Positions 1-8,735 are shown, counted from the first letter of the stretch. The stretch: 64,000 nt of DNA from Streptomyces sporangiiformans (GCF_005768555.2 NZ_VCHX02000320.1:112031-176030), one strand, 5' to 3'. Made by a program: numbers and translations. Notes: generated by a model from the sequence alone, not told the origin.

Positions 1-827
1 TCGGTCATCTCACCGACCGCGATGAAGTCACCGGTCGTCTCGGTCATCGCGACCAGCGCCACCACCAGCATCGACACGATCGCCGATGCCTCGAACGTGG
101 GCGCGCCGAAGTGGAAGGGCGTGCTGATGCCGAGCCAGCCGGCGTCCGCCACGCCGCCGAAGTCCGTGAATCCGAACGGCACCGCGACCACCAGCCCCAC
201 CACGATGCCGATCAGCACCGCGATCCGGCTCAGGAAGGCGGGCGCGAACCGCTGCACGCCCAGTACGACCAGCAGGACGAAGCCCGCGAGGGCCAGGTTC
301 TTCGGCTCACCGAAGTCCTTCGCGCCCACGCCGCCGGCCGCCCAGTTGCCCGCCACCGGCAGCAGCGAGATTCCGATGATCAGAATGACCGTGCCCGTGA
401 CCAGCGGCGGGAAGAAGCGGAGCAGCTTCCCGAAGACCGGGGCCAGGAGCACGATCGCCAGGCCCGCGACGATCACCGAACCGTAGATCGCGGGCAGTCC
501 GCCGCCCGTCGTGCCGATGAGCACCATCGGCGACACGGCGGCGAAGGTGCACCCCTGCATGATCGGCAGCCGCACCCCGAACCGCCAGAAGCCCACGCAC
601 TGGATCAGCGTGGCTATCCCGCACACCAGCAGATCCGCGGTGATCAGATACGCGAGATCCGCGGCCGACAGCTTCATGGCACTGCCCACGATCAGCGGCA
701 CCGCCACCGCGCCGGCGTACATCGCGAGCACGTGCTGCAGCCCGAAGGCGGCCAGTTGGCGGACGGATGGGACTTCGTCCACCGGATGCACGGGAGGAGC
801 GGGATGCACGGGTTCGGTCGTTGTCAT
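1..827 (-). CDS. NCS2-family nucleobase (uracil/xanthine-type) permease, C-terminus cut by window edge
   Basis: Integral membrane symporter of the nucleobase:cation symporter-2 family, importing a purine or pyrimidine with a cation. The 275 visible residues start MTTTEPVHPAPPVHPVDEVP and then show family landmarks: QHVLAMYAGAVAVPLIVG as helix 1, the QGCTF stretch in helix 3, and TETTGDFIAVGE near the cut, which is the family's substrate-binding segment. The start is supported by a GGAG six bases upstream. The reading frame runs off the left edge, so about 180-200 C-terminal residues are missing. The family is clear. Whether it carries xanthine, uric acid or uracil cannot be decided here. Confidence 0.9.
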   Translation of the reverse strand, partial: MTTTEPVHPAPPVHPVDEVPSVRQLAAFGLQHVLAMYAGAVAVPLIVGSAMKLSAADLAYLITADLLVCGIATLIQCVGFWRFGVRLPIMQGCTFAAVSPMVLIGTTGGGLPAIYGSVIVAGLAIVLLAPVFGKLLRFFPPLVTGTVILIIGISLLPVAGNWAAGGVGAKDFGEPKNLALAGFVLLVVLGVQRFAPAFLSRIAVLIGIVVGLVVAVPFGFTDFGGVADAGWLGISTPFHFGAPTFEASAIVSMLVVALVAMTETTGDFIAVGEMT

Positions 828-911
828 GGGTGCTCCAGGAGGGGGATGAGCGGGGGAGTGGCGCAACAGCGGGCCGCGTGCTGACGAGCGGCACGCGGCA
901 GAGACCGTACG

Positions 912-936
912 CGAATTGAACAGTTTGTTGATTTCG
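912..936. promoter_or_regulatory. imperfect 25-bp palindrome upstream of the permease
   Basis: Outer CGAA/TTCG and inner AACA/TGTT arms surround a 3-base centre, with 9 of 11 arm positions pairing. It lies 85 bases upstream of the permease start, in the only A/T-richer stretch of this gap, so it may be an operator for the permease. The regulator is not in the window. Confidence 0.3.
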
Positions 937-998
937 GCCGCGTTACCGCGCGTTGCTGTGCCCGCCGAAGACCGCCCGGCGCCGCCGCGTTCCGTGCG

Positions 999-2348
999 TC
1001 ACGATGCCCTGGCCCGCGCCGCCGCCAGCAGCGAGTCCCAGTCCGGCAGCTTCACCACACCACGCCCCAGCGAGGCGCCCAGCTCCAACTCCGCCTGCTC
1101 GATCGCCCGCCAGCCGGCCCACTCGACCGGTCGCAGCCCTTCCGCGCGCAGTGCGGCGAGCGGATCGTCCGGCAGCTCACGCCGTGCGAGCACGGGCGCG
1201 TCCTCCAGCAGCGAGGACACCGTCTCCTTCGCGCACGGCCGGTTGGTGCCGATGACGCCCGTCGGCCCCCGCTTGATCCACCCCGCCACGTACTCGCCCG
1301 GCGCCACCGAGTTGTCGCGCAGGACCCGCCCCGCCAGATGCGGCACCGTGCCGTGCTCCGCGTCGAACGGCAGCCCGTCGATCGGCACTCCGCGGTACCC
1401 GACCGAGCGCAGCACCAGCTGCGCGTCGATGTCCTCGTACCGCCCCGTGCCCGTCACACCGCCGTGTCCGTCCGGAGCCGTTCGCTCGAAGCGCACGGCG
1501 CCAACGCTCCCTTGGTCGGCGAGGAATTCGACCGGGCGCAGGAAGAAGCGCAGCCGGATCCTCCGGGAGCCGCCGCGCGGTGGCTGCGTGGCCCAGCCGC
1601 GCAACACCTCGACGTTCCGGCGCTGGGCGGCGGGCAGGCCCGACGGATCGGTGTACGCCGGATCGAGCGCCAACTCCTCCGGATCCACCACCACTTCGGT
1701 GTCGGGCAGGGCGCCCAGTTCCCGCAGCTCCTTGGTGGTGAAGCGGGCCTGCGAGGGGCCGCGTCGGCCCACCATCTGAATCTCCCGCACCTGGCTGTGA
1801 CTCAGCGCGGCGAGCGCCGCCTGCGGCATGTCCGTCGGGCTCAGCTCCGCGGCACCACGGGCCAGCATCCGGGTCACGTCCACCGCGACGTTCCCGACTC
1901 CTATGACGACCGCCGCCCGCGCGCCGAGCACGAAACCGTCCGGGGCGGCGTCCGGGTGCGCGCTGTACCAGGAGACGAACTCGGTCGCCGACCAGCTGCC
2001 CGGCAGCTCCTCGCCCGGCACCCCGAGACGCCGGTCGGTGGCGGCGCCCACGCAGTACACGACCGCGTGGTACAGCTCCCGCAGCCGGGAGGTGGGCACC
2101 CCGTCCGGGCCGACCTGGACGCCGCCCAGGAACCGCACCCGCTCATGCTCCAGCACCGTACGCAGGTTGTTCTGCAGGGACTTGATCTTCTCGTGGTCGG
2201 GTGCCACGCCGTAACGCACCAGACCGTACGGGCACGGCAGCCGGTCGAGGACATCCACCCGGACCCCGGGCACCTGGCTCTGCTGGACGAGACCCTGCGC
2301 GGCATAGACCCCGCTCGGCCCCGAGCCGACCACGGCGACGTGCAGCAC
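999..2348 (-). CDS. fprA: ferredoxin/adrenodoxin-type NADP+ reductase (FprA-like)
   Basis: Soluble 449-residue FAD enzyme that passes electrons between NADPH and ferredoxin, feeding P450s and other ferredoxin-dependent enzymes. The N-terminus has the FAD dinucleotide fold (VAVVGSGPSGVYAAQGL), followed by RLPCPYGLVRYGVAPDHEK. An NADP-binding segment (VIGVGNVAVDVTRMLAR) follows in mid-protein. The C-terminus has GWIKRGPTGVIGTNR. These are hallmarks of the FprA/adrenodoxin-reductase family, and the length is typical. The reading frame is open far upstream, but GTG at 2348 is preceded by AAGGAG seven bases away and begins exactly at the FAD motif. No ferredoxin gene is adjacent. Confidence 0.93.
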   Translation of the reverse strand: MLHVAVVGSGPSGVYAAQGLVQQSQVPGVRVDVLDRLPCPYGLVRYGVAPDHEKIKSLQNNLRTVLEHERVRFLGGVQVGPDGVPTSRLRELYHAVVYCVGAATDRRLGVPGEELPGSWSATEFVSWYSAHPDAAPDGFVLGARAAVVIGVGNVAVDVTRMLARGAAELSPTDMPQAALAALSHSQVREIQMVGRRGPSQARFTTKELRELGALPDTEVVVDPEELALDPAYTDPSGLPAAQRRNVEVLRGWATQPPRGGSRRIRLRFFLRPVEFLADQGSVGAVRFERTAPDGHGGVTGTGRYEDIDAQLVLRSVGYRGVPIDGLPFDAEHGTVPHLAGRVLRDNSVAPGEYVAGWIKRGPTGVIGTNRPCAKETVSSLLEDAPVLARRELPDDPLAALRAEGLRPVEWAGWRAIEQAELELGASLGRGVVKLPDWDSLLAAARARAS

Positions 2349-2408
2349 GGCGGGACTCCTTCCCCGAGAAGAACGAGGGGATCGCTGATGGTTTCCAGGA
2401 TCGCACCA

Positions 2409-2456
2409 CGCCGCACACCATGGGAGGGGACGCGCCGCACACGACGGGAGGGGACG
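2409..2456. repeat. two tandem 24-bp repeats
   Basis: Two directly adjacent 24-base units differing at two positions, each containing CGCCGCACAC and GGGAGGGGACG. They lie between the divergent fprA and DUF6214 genes. No coding function is visible. Confidence 0.75.
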
Positions 2457-2570
2457 GCGGCGCACAGCGCACCAGGGGGGCGCGCGGAGCTGCGCCGACG
2501 GAGTGCCGTGGCGTCGGCCCGCATGCGTGCCTGAGCGGAGTGAATGTGATGATGCGGTTACGTTGCGTGT

Positions 2571-3098
2571 GTGCTGGAAGCATCGTTTCTTGATCTTTCC
2601 GATCGCCATCGGCTGGATGGCGCGGTGTCCGTGTGGCCCGCATGGGAGGTGCGGGACCACCACACCGCCACGACGTGGTGCAACGTCCGGCTGGCCTTCG
2701 ACGACGGCGCCCAGGTCGACGTACTCGCCGTGCTGTGCGAGGGAGCGGTCTCCATCGAGGACGTACGCGCCCGGCCGCCCCTCTCGCTCGATGACTTGGC
2801 GGTGCTTTCCGACTGGATCGAGGGCCCGCTCCAGGAGGCGTACGGAGTCGCGGTCGAGCCGGCGGGCGCCGCCGTCGGTGACGACGCCCCGGAGAAGCGG
2901 CACGCGCGCCCCGGGTGGCCGCGAGGGGTCGAGGGACGGCGCGCGGTCGCCGAGGTGTACCTGGCGGCCCAGGAAGTCGGTCACGATGCGGTGCTGGCGG
3001 TGATGTGCGCGACCGGCCGCAGCCGCCGCGGCGCGCTCAGGCTGATCGCCGCGGCGCGCGACGCGGGCTTCCTGACCCCGCGCCACGCCCGCCGGTGA
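2571..3098 (+). CDS. DUF6214 family protein
   Basis: A 175-residue cytoplasmic protein of unknown function that I recognise as the Streptomyces DUF6214 family. It opens LEASFLDLSDRHRLDGAV, has an aromatic VWPAWEVRDHHTATTWCNV stretch, and ends in a basic segment (CATGRSRRGALRLIAAARDAGFLTP) that could form a helix-turn-helix-like tail. There is no signal peptide or membrane segment. The GTG start at 2571 has no convincing Shine-Dalgarno, so a slightly different start is possible. It is transcribed away from fprA and converges on the DUF305 gene. Confidence 0.75.
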   Translation: MLEASFLDLSDRHRLDGAVSVWPAWEVRDHHTATTWCNVRLAFDDGAQVDVLAVLCEGAVSIEDVRARPPLSLDDLAVLSDWIEGPLQEAYGVAVEPAGAAVGDDAPEKRHARPGWPRGVEGRRAVAEVYLAAQEVGHDAVLAVMCATGRSRRGALRLIAAARDAGFLTPRHARR

Positions 3099-3129
3099 GG
3101 AGCGCGTGACGGCCGGGGCCGTCTCCGCG

Positions 3130-3780
3130 TCAGGCCATGTCGCGCATCTTGCTGATCTCGGTCGTCTGCTGCGCGATCACGTCGTCGGCCATCTCGCCGA
3201 CCTGGATGTTGTTGCCCTGCGCGAGTACATCCGTGGCCATGGTGATCGCCCCTTCGTGATGGGTGATCATCAGCGTCAGGAACAGTTCGTCGAAGGCCTC
3301 GCCCTTCGCCGCGCGCAACTTCTTCAGTTGTGCCTCGGTCGCCATGCCCGGCATCGCCTCGTGGTCGTGCGTCCCGGCCTTCTCGTCGCGGCCATGGGCC
3401 TTCTGCCAGCGCTTCATGGCGTCGATCTCAGGTCCCTGCGCCGCCGCGATGCGCTCGGCGAGCCGCTTCACCTGGGTCGACTCCGCGCGCTTCGGGGCGA
3501 GTTCGGTCATGTCCAAGGCCTGGGAGTGATGCTGGATCATCTTGCGCGCGTAGTCGAAGTCCGCCGCGTTGGGGGAGTCGTCGTCGGTGCGCTGCTTCGC
3601 GGCGTCCTCGGCGGAGAGTGTCTGCGCCGCCTCGCCCGGCTTGCCCGGAGCGATCACCGAAGGGCCCGTACCCGAAGCGGAATCCGGCTTGTCGTCCGAA
3701 CCGGTGCAGCCCGCGAGTGCGAGGACTGCGGCCGTCACGGCGGCGGTGGCCAGGTGGCGGAACGAACGGGGTAAGAGCAC
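3130..3780 (-). CDS. DUF305 domain secreted lipoprotein
   Basis: A 216-residue exported lipoprotein. An N-terminal basic and hydrophobic signal ends in the lipobox LALAGC, followed by a low-complexity linker rich in S, G and D. The DUF305 domain is then marked by its two double-histidine motifs, MIQHHSQALDM and MITHHEGAITMA. Family members are ferritin-like helical bundles, and some bind copper, so a periplasmic-side metal role is plausible but unproven. GTG at 3780 is chosen because AGGAGG lies five bases upstream. The gene is divergent from the secreted LVIVD protein, a pairing I recall from other Streptomyces. Confidence 0.88.
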   Translation of the reverse strand: MLLPRSFRHLATAAVTAAVLALAGCTGSDDKPDSASGTGPSVIAPGKPGEAAQTLSAEDAAKQRTDDDSPNAADFDYARKMIQHHSQALDMTELAPKRAESTQVKRLAERIAAAQGPEIDAMKRWQKAHGRDEKAGTHDHEAMPGMATEAQLKKLRAAKGEAFDELFLTLMITHHEGAITMATDVLAQGNNIQVGEMADDVIAQQTTEISKMRDMA

Positions 3781-3867
3781 TGCGACCTCCTGTGGCGCAC
3801 GGGATGACAACCACGTTGTGGGTGTTGAGAACCGTCCTAGCACGCTTCCGCTCACCCGCGATCGGAA

Positions 3868-3884
3868 AGATTCATTACGAATCT
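3868..3884. promoter_or_regulatory. inverted repeat AGATTC-N5-GAATCT in the DUF305/LVIVD divergent promoter region
   Basis: Perfect 6-base arms around ATTAC in an A/T-rich stretch midway between the two divergent secreted-protein genes. The position suits a shared operator. No regulator is adjacent. Confidence 0.4.
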
Positions 3885-3938
3885 GTTGCCCTCTGTTGAT
3901 CTGTGCATGATGCCGACGATACTGCGGTGGTGCCTGAA

Positions 3939-3956
3939 CCGTTCACTTGCGAACGG
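3939..3956. promoter_or_regulatory. inverted repeat CCGTTC-N6-GAACGG just upstream of the LVIVD ribosome-binding site
   Basis: Perfect 6-base arms ending seven bases before the GGGAGG of the following gene. It could be an operator or an mRNA hairpin limiting initiation. Confidence 0.4.
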
Positions 3957-3973
3957 CACTAAGGGAGGATGCA

Positions 3974-5476
3974 GTGACCCTGTTAAGCAACCACCGAACG
4001 CGGCGCAGACGCCTGGGAGTTGCCGCCACCGCGGCCGGACTTCTGGCCGCGCTGCTCACGGCCGGTCCGGCCGTCGCGACCCCGGACCCCGGCGACAAGC
4101 CGGCCACGCCGGAGAAGGTCTCCAAGAGCGAGGCGGCCGAGGCCCGGGCCGCGATAGCCAACGGCGAGATACCCGGCAAGGACGAGATCGTCCACTCGGC
4201 CAACATCAAGCACCTCGGCAACATCCCCAAGGACGCGCTGCCCGGCACCAACTCGGACCTGGCCTTCCAGGGGAAGTACGCGTACGCCGGCAACTACGAC
4301 GGCTTCCGCATCTTCGACATCAGCGACCCGAAGGCCCCCAAGACGGTCTCCCAGGTGCTGTGCCCCGGCTCGCAGAACGACATCTCCGTGTCCGGGAACC
4401 TGCTCTTCCTCTCCACCGACTCCTCGCGCAGCGACAGCTCCTGCAACAGCACCACGCAGCCGGCGACCGAGAAGTCCTCCTGGGAGGGCATGAAGGTCTT
4501 CGACATCAGCGACAAGTCCAACCCGAAGTACGTGGCGGCCGTCGAGACCGCGTGCGGCTCGCACACGCACACGCTGGTGCCGGAGCGCAAGAACGTCTAC
4601 GTCTACGTCTCCTCGTACTCACCGAGCGCCACCTTCCCCGACTGCCAGCCGCCGCACGACGGCATCTCGGTCATCAAGGTGCCGCGAAAGGCTCCCGCGA
4701 AGGCGGCGGTTGTCGGCTTCCCGGTGCTCTTCCCCGGTGAGGGTCCCGACGGTGGCGGCAACCCCGGCTCGCCGACGAACCCGGGCGTCTCCAAGACCAC
4801 CGGCTGCCACGACATCACCGTGCTGCCCTCCAAGGACCTAGCGGCGGGCGCCTGCATGGGCGACGGCATTCTGTTCTCCATCAAGGACCCGGAGAACCCG
4901 AAGGTCATCGACCAGGTCGAGGACAACGTGAACTTCGCGTTCTGGCACTCGGCGACCTTCAACCAGAAGGCCAACAAGGTCGTCTTCACCGACGAGCTCG
5001 GTGGCGGCGGTGCCGCCACCTGCAACGCGGAGATCGGGCCGAACCGGGGCGCCGACGGCATCTACGAGGTCGTCGGCAAGGGCGACAAGCGCAAGCTCGT
5101 CTTCAAGAGCTACTACAAGATCCCGCGCCACCAGGCGGACACCGAGAACTGCGTGGCCCACAACGGCTCGCTGATCCCCGTCAAGGGCAAGGACATCATG
5201 GTCCAGGCCTGGTATCAGGGCGGCGTCTCCGTCTGGGACTTCACCAACTCCTCGAAGCCCAAGGAGATCGGCTACTTCGAGCGTGGCCCGCTGTCCACGG
5301 ACGCCCTCATGGGTGGCGGCTCCTGGTCGGCCTACTACTACAACGGCTACATCTACTCGAACGACATGGTCAAGGGCTTCGACGTCCTGAAGATCAGCGA
5401 CAAGCGCACGGACCCGGCGAAGAAGGTTCGGGTGCCCGAGCTGAACGTGCAGACGCAGCCGGACTACTTCGACTGA
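3974..5476 (+). CDS. secreted LVIVD-repeat (beta-propeller-like) protein
   Basis: Exported protein of 500 residues. A strongly basic start (RTRRRR) leads into a hydrophobic Sec-type signal ending near AVATPDPGDKP. The mature part contains LVIVD-type blades such as YAGNYDGFRIFDISDPKAP, MKVFDISDKSNPKYVAAV and VSVWDFTNSSKPKEIGYF, which build a beta-propeller. Conserved CGSHTHTL and FWHSATFN motifs suggest a ligand site. The substrate is unknown. GTG at 3974 has GGGAGG five bases upstream, and an ATG 27 bases earlier lacks one. Its last 13 bases overlap the end of the convergent TetR gene. Confidence 0.88.
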   Translation: MTLLSNHRTRRRRLGVAATAAGLLAALLTAGPAVATPDPGDKPATPEKVSKSEAAEARAAIANGEIPGKDEIVHSANIKHLGNIPKDALPGTNSDLAFQGKYAYAGNYDGFRIFDISDPKAPKTVSQVLCPGSQNDISVSGNLLFLSTDSSRSDSSCNSTTQPATEKSSWEGMKVFDISDKSNPKYVAAVETACGSHTHTLVPERKNVYVYVSSYSPSATFPDCQPPHDGISVIKVPRKAPAKAAVVGFPVLFPGEGPDGGGNPGSPTNPGVSKTTGCHDITVLPSKDLAAGACMGDGILFSIKDPENPKVIDQVEDNVNFAFWHSATFNQKANKVVFTDELGGGGAATCNAEIGPNRGADGIYEVVGKGDKRKLVFKSYYKIPRHQADTENCVAHNGSLIPVKGKDIMVQAWYQGGVSVWDFTNSSKPKEIGYFERGPLSTDALMGGGSWSAYYYNGYIYSNDMVKGFDVLKISDKRTDPAKKVRVPELNVQTQPDYFD

Positions 5477-6147
5477 CCGGCCCGGTCCGCGGCACGATCC
5501 TCAGGCGAGAAGAACCGTGAGAGGTTCTTGTCGTACGTCCCGTCGGGCGCCTCGGCGTCCGGCGGGACACCCTGCTCCCAGTCGAGTCCGTAGCGCCGGA
5601 ACAGCTCGGCCCGAAGGACCGGCAGGGACATCGGGACACCTGGCACCAGAGCCGCGTAGACCGCGCCCATCAGCAGCGCGCGCAGCATCGGATAGTCGAC
5701 CGCGGCGTCCCGCGAACCGTAGCGGGCCATGGTGTCGTTGAGCAGTTCCGCCAGGCGCTGCTGCTCCGCGCACCGCACGAAACCTTCGCCCTGCAGGATG
5801 CCCGCCATGTGCTGGCGCATCAGCACGGGATGGTCTCGGGTCAGACCCAGGATCGCGTCGATGGCCCGCGCCATGAGCTCCCGGCCGTCCTCGGTGCGCG
5901 GCTCGCGCTCCAGCGCCTCCTGGAGCGTGCAGTGCATCAGCCGGTGGACAGCCGACTGCACCAGCTGCCGCTTGCCCGGGAAGTAGTACGAGACGAGACC
6001 GCGCGCCGAGCCCGCCCGGTCCGCGATGTCACCAAGTGTTGTCGCCTCGTAACCATGCTCGCTGACCAGCTCGAGCGCCGCCTGCAGAAGCTTCTCCCGG
6101 GAACGCCGCCGCAGCTCTTCATTGACCGAGCGGCTGCGCGGGGACAT
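5464..6147 (-). CDS. TetR-family transcriptional regulator
   Basis: Dimeric DNA-binding repressor of 227 residues. The N-terminal helix-turn-helix is visible at about residues 18-65 (LLQAALELVSEHGYEATTLG, then RAGSARGLVSYYFPGKRQLV). The remaining two-thirds is the variable ligand-binding domain. Its promoter carries a near-perfect 19-bp palindrome between a TATAGT -10 and the AGGAG, so autorepression is likely. It has no adjacent divergent target, so either its partner is elsewhere or it controls only itself. Confidence 0.93.
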   Translation of the reverse strand: MSPRSRSVNEELRRRSREKLLQAALELVSEHGYEATTLGDIADRAGSARGLVSYYFPGKRQLVQSAVHRLMHCTLQEALEREPRTEDGRELMARAIDAILGLTRDHPVLMRQHMAGILQGEGFVRCAEQQRLAELLNDTMARYGSRDAAVDYPMLRALLMGAVYAALVPGVPMSLPVLRAELFRRYGLDWEQGVPPDAEAPDGTYDKNLSRFFSPEDRAADRAGQSK

Positions 6148-6162
6148 CCTGTAACTCCTGCG

Positions 6163-6181
6163 TTGACTGGCTGCCAGCCAA
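6163..6181. promoter_or_regulatory. 19-bp palindromic TetR operator, TTGACTGGCTGCCAGCCAA
   Basis: The 9-base arms pair at 8 of 9 positions around a single central T. On the minus strand a TATAGT -10-like hexamer ends just before it and the AGGAG of the tetR gene follows it. The operator therefore covers the transcription start, the classic place for autorepression. Confidence 0.65.
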
Positions 6182-6303
6182 CTATACTCAGCGCGTCCCG
6201 AGGCGAACCCTTCCAGGGTCCCTTCGGGCTGCCGTCCGCCTGGGCGACGCGGGGGATCGTCCAGGCGGACGCACAGGTGTGGCCGGGAGCCCGGCCACGG
6301 CCT

Positions 6304-6996
6304 TCAGCGGATGAGGTCCAGGACCGGGCGGAGGCTGTCCGGCCGCCTGCTGACCGGCAGGTGGTCGACGAAGTGCACCCCGCAGCCCAGAGCCGCCGCG
6401 CCGCCGTCCGCGCGGCGGTCGTCTCCGACCATCAGCGCGTCCCGCGGGTCGGTGCCGAGCGCCTCGCACGCGGTCGCGAACAGGCGCGGATCCGGCTTCT
6501 GGATGCCGTGCTCGTACGACAGTACGTAGGCGCCGACGTACGGGTCGAGGCCGTGGTCACGGAAGATCGGCCGCAGATCCCAGCCGATGTTGCTGACGAC
6601 GCCGACGGCGACACCGCGCTCGCGCAGCGCGCCGAGCACCTCGGCCGTATCGGGGTAGGGCTGCCAGGCGGCCGGGGTCATGTGGCGGTCGTACAGCGCG
6701 TCGTGCAGCGCCGGATCGGGGAGCGGTACCTGGCGGGAGAGTCCGGTGTACGCGGCGCGGTGCAGCTCGGCGCTCTTGTCGCGGATGTCCCACACGGCGG
6801 CGACGGCGTCAGGTAACCGCCCGGAGGGGAAGGCGCCGCCCGGCAGCGCGCCCGCCGTCTCCAGGTCCCGCGCCGCCCGGATCAGCTCCGGTTCGGGCAG
6901 GAGGACGTCGGCCTCGGCCAGCACCGCGCGCAGCCAGGACTCGGTGGATTCGATACGGAAAAGGGTTCCGGAGAAGTCGAACAGAACGGCAGCCAT
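6304..6996 (-). CDS. HAD-superfamily hydrolase (putative phosphatase)
   Basis: Soluble 230-residue HAD enzyme. Motif I is AAVLFDFSGTLF, motif II lies at VGVVSNIGWD, the motif III Lys is in HGIQKPDPRLF, and motif IV is LMVGDDRRADGGAA. The nucleophilic Asp is present, but the usual second Asp (DxD) is Ser. In many HAD phosphatases that residue is the acid/base, so the reaction could differ from simple phosphatase chemistry. The cap is a helical bundle between motifs I and II. ATG at 6996 is the start that places motif I at the N-terminus, although the frame is open much further upstream. Confidence 0.85.
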   Translation of the reverse strand: MAAVLFDFSGTLFRIESTESWLRAVLAEADVLLPEPELIRAARDLETAGALPGGAFPSGRLPDAVAAVWDIRDKSAELHRAAYTGLSRQVPLPDPALHDALYDRHMTPAAWQPYPDTAEVLGALRERGVAVGVVSNIGWDLRPIFRDHGLDPYVGAYVLSYEHGIQKPDPRLFATACEALGTDPRDALMVGDDRRADGGAAALGCGVHFVDHLPVSRRPDSLRPVLDLIR

Positions 6997-7076
6997 GTGC
7001 GGGACCCTACCGATACCGCAGGCCGTACCGATGCGGTCCCGATGCGGTCCCGCCGGCGCGCGGCCTCGTGGGAAGA

Positions 7077-7757
7077 TCAGGCCGCAGGGGCTCTCCACCG
7101 CTCGTACGACGCCACCGCCAGCGCCACGATCAGGGCTCCGAGCAACCAGCCGCCGAGCACGTCCGTGGGCCAGTGCACGCCCAGCCAGATCCGGGTGAGG
7201 CCCACGCCGAGGACGGAGACCGCCGCGAGGGTCAGCGCGACACGCCACAGGACGCGTCCGGCGTCGTACAGGCGCAGGAGCCAGAGCAGCAGGCCGCAGA
7301 CGACCGCGGCCGTCAGGGCGTGGCCGGAGGGGAAGGCCGCGTAGTGGGCCGAGTCCACGGGGTCGGGCCAGACGGGGCGGTCCCGGCCGATCGCGGCCTT
7401 CAGCCCCTGCTGCAGCAGGGTGCCGAGCGCGCACGTGGCCGTCAGCCACAGGGCGAGCCACCACGCCGCGTGCTTCAGGACCAGCCAGATCACGGTCGCG
7501 GCGCACAGGGCGCGCATCGTCCAGGGGTCCCACACCCAGTCCGTCAGGATGCGGAAGGCCTGCGTGGTGTCGGGGTCGTCGACCGCCCAGCGATGCGTCG
7601 TGCGTGCGATGTCGCCGTCGAGGTCCATGAGCGGGTCCCAGGACACGGCGACCAGTACGAGCAGCAGCACGGAGGGAACGGCGAGGGCCACCGCGGCGCG
7701 GAGGGCGGTCCCGGGTGCCCGCGTGTGGGGTGGCGAGTCAACGGGTGGGGAGTGCAT
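7077..7757 (-). CDS. PAP2-family membrane phosphatase
   Basis: Multi-pass membrane protein of 226 residues, probably a lipid phosphate phosphatase acting at the outer face (for example on undecaprenyl or phosphatidic phosphates). The three signature motifs are present: KAAIGRDRP, PSGH within YAAFPSGHALTAAV, and TRIWLGVHWPTDVLGG, where the usual Ser-Arg is Thr-Arg. About five or six hydrophobic segments surround them. It starts 42 bases after the M56 peptidase stop and is probably cotranscribed with it. Confidence 0.9.
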   Translation of the reverse strand: MHSPPVDSPPHTRAPGTALRAAVALAVPSVLLLVLVAVSWDPLMDLDGDIARTTHRWAVDDPDTTQAFRILTDWVWDPWTMRALCAATVIWLVLKHAAWWLALWLTATCALGTLLQQGLKAAIGRDRPVWPDPVDSAHYAAFPSGHALTAAVVCGLLLWLLRLYDAGRVLWRVALTLAAVSVLGVGLTRIWLGVHWPTDVLGGWLLGALIVALAVASYERWRAPAA

Positions 7758-7799
7758 GCAACGATCCTCGCCGACCGGTGGGGTGGGAAGCCAACCGGG

Positions 7800-8735
7800 C
7801 TATCCCAACGCCCGCAGTCCCGGCACGAACGCCACCAGAACGGGGATCACCGGCACCAGCGCTGCGGCGGCCGTGAGCCGCAGCCGACGGGAGGGCGGGA
7901 GGCGGTCCGGGGGAGTGAGCAGACGGTGGACGCGCTGCGGGACATGGGCCTGCGGGGTGGGGCAGGGGCCGAACACGCCTCGGTCCTCGTTGAGTTCCAC
8001 CAGCGCGAGGGCGATCGTCAGCCGCCCGAAGCGGCGGGAGGCCATGTCGTCGGCGGCGAGTTCGACCAGGCGGTGCATCTCGTCGCGGAACGCCGCGAAG
8101 ACGGGAACCTGCGGAAAGCCGTTGGCCAGCGCGGCCGAGCTGTGCAGCAGCCAGTCGTGCCGGGCTTGGGCGTGTCCCTGCTCATGGGCGAGCACGGCGT
8201 CCAGCTGGCTCCCCTCGAGACGGCGCAACGCGGCGGTGGTGATGACGAGTTGGGGGGCCGCCCCGGGCAGCCACCAGGCGTCCGGGCGCTCGCCCTCCAG
8301 CACGACCAGGCGGTTGGTGCCGGGCTCCTCACCCGGCAACAGCGGGGCGCGTACGAGGAGTTCGGCGCGGCGGCGGCGCCGCCGCGCGCGAGCCCGTACG
8401 ACCTCGCGGACCAGCATCGCCGCACTCCACACGCCGCCGCACGCGAGAGCGACCGCGGTCGCCGCGGCCCAGGGGCTCGCTTCGGCGAGGGCGTAGGACT
8501 CCACGACGGAGTGCGGGGCGGGGGCGAAGACCCGGCCGCGCACCGCCTGCCAGGCGGCGGCCGCGCTGAGCGTCATCGACAGCACGCAGCACAGCAGAAC
8601 GGCCACCACCACGCACTGCCACACCCACAGGGCGACCACCGGTTCGCGGTCCGGCCAGTCCGTTCGGGCGAGCAGCCGCGGAGCGAGGACGGCGGCCAGG
8701 GCGCCGAGCAGCAGCAGTGCCGCGGGGACCATCAT
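7800..8735 (-). CDS. M56-family membrane metallopeptidase
   Basis: Membrane zinc peptidase of 311 residues related to the BlaR1/MecR1 peptidase domain. Two N-terminal hydrophobic helices precede a third at about residue 95. The zinc motif HEQGH sits in LDAVLAHEQGHAQARHDWLL, and downstream ELAADDMASRRFG supplies the third ligand region. A C-terminal hydrophobic helix closes the protein. In most actinomycetes such genes follow a BlaI/CopY-type repressor, but none is present here. The upstream neighbour is a DUF5134 membrane protein, a pairing I recall from other Streptomyces. Confidence 0.88.
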   Translation of the reverse strand: MMVPAALLLLGALAAVLAPRLLARTDWPDREPVVALWVWQCVVVAVLLCCVLSMTLSAAAAWQAVRGRVFAPAPHSVVESYALAEASPWAAATAVALACGGVWSAAMLVREVVRARARRRRRRAELLVRAPLLPGEEPGTNRLVVLEGERPDAWWLPGAAPQLVITTAALRRLEGSQLDAVLAHEQGHAQARHDWLLHSSAALANGFPQVPVFAAFRDEMHRLVELAADDMASRRFGRLTIALALVELNEDRGVFGPCPTPQAHVPQRVHRLLTPPDRLPPSRRLRLTAAAALVPVIPVLVAFVPGLRALG

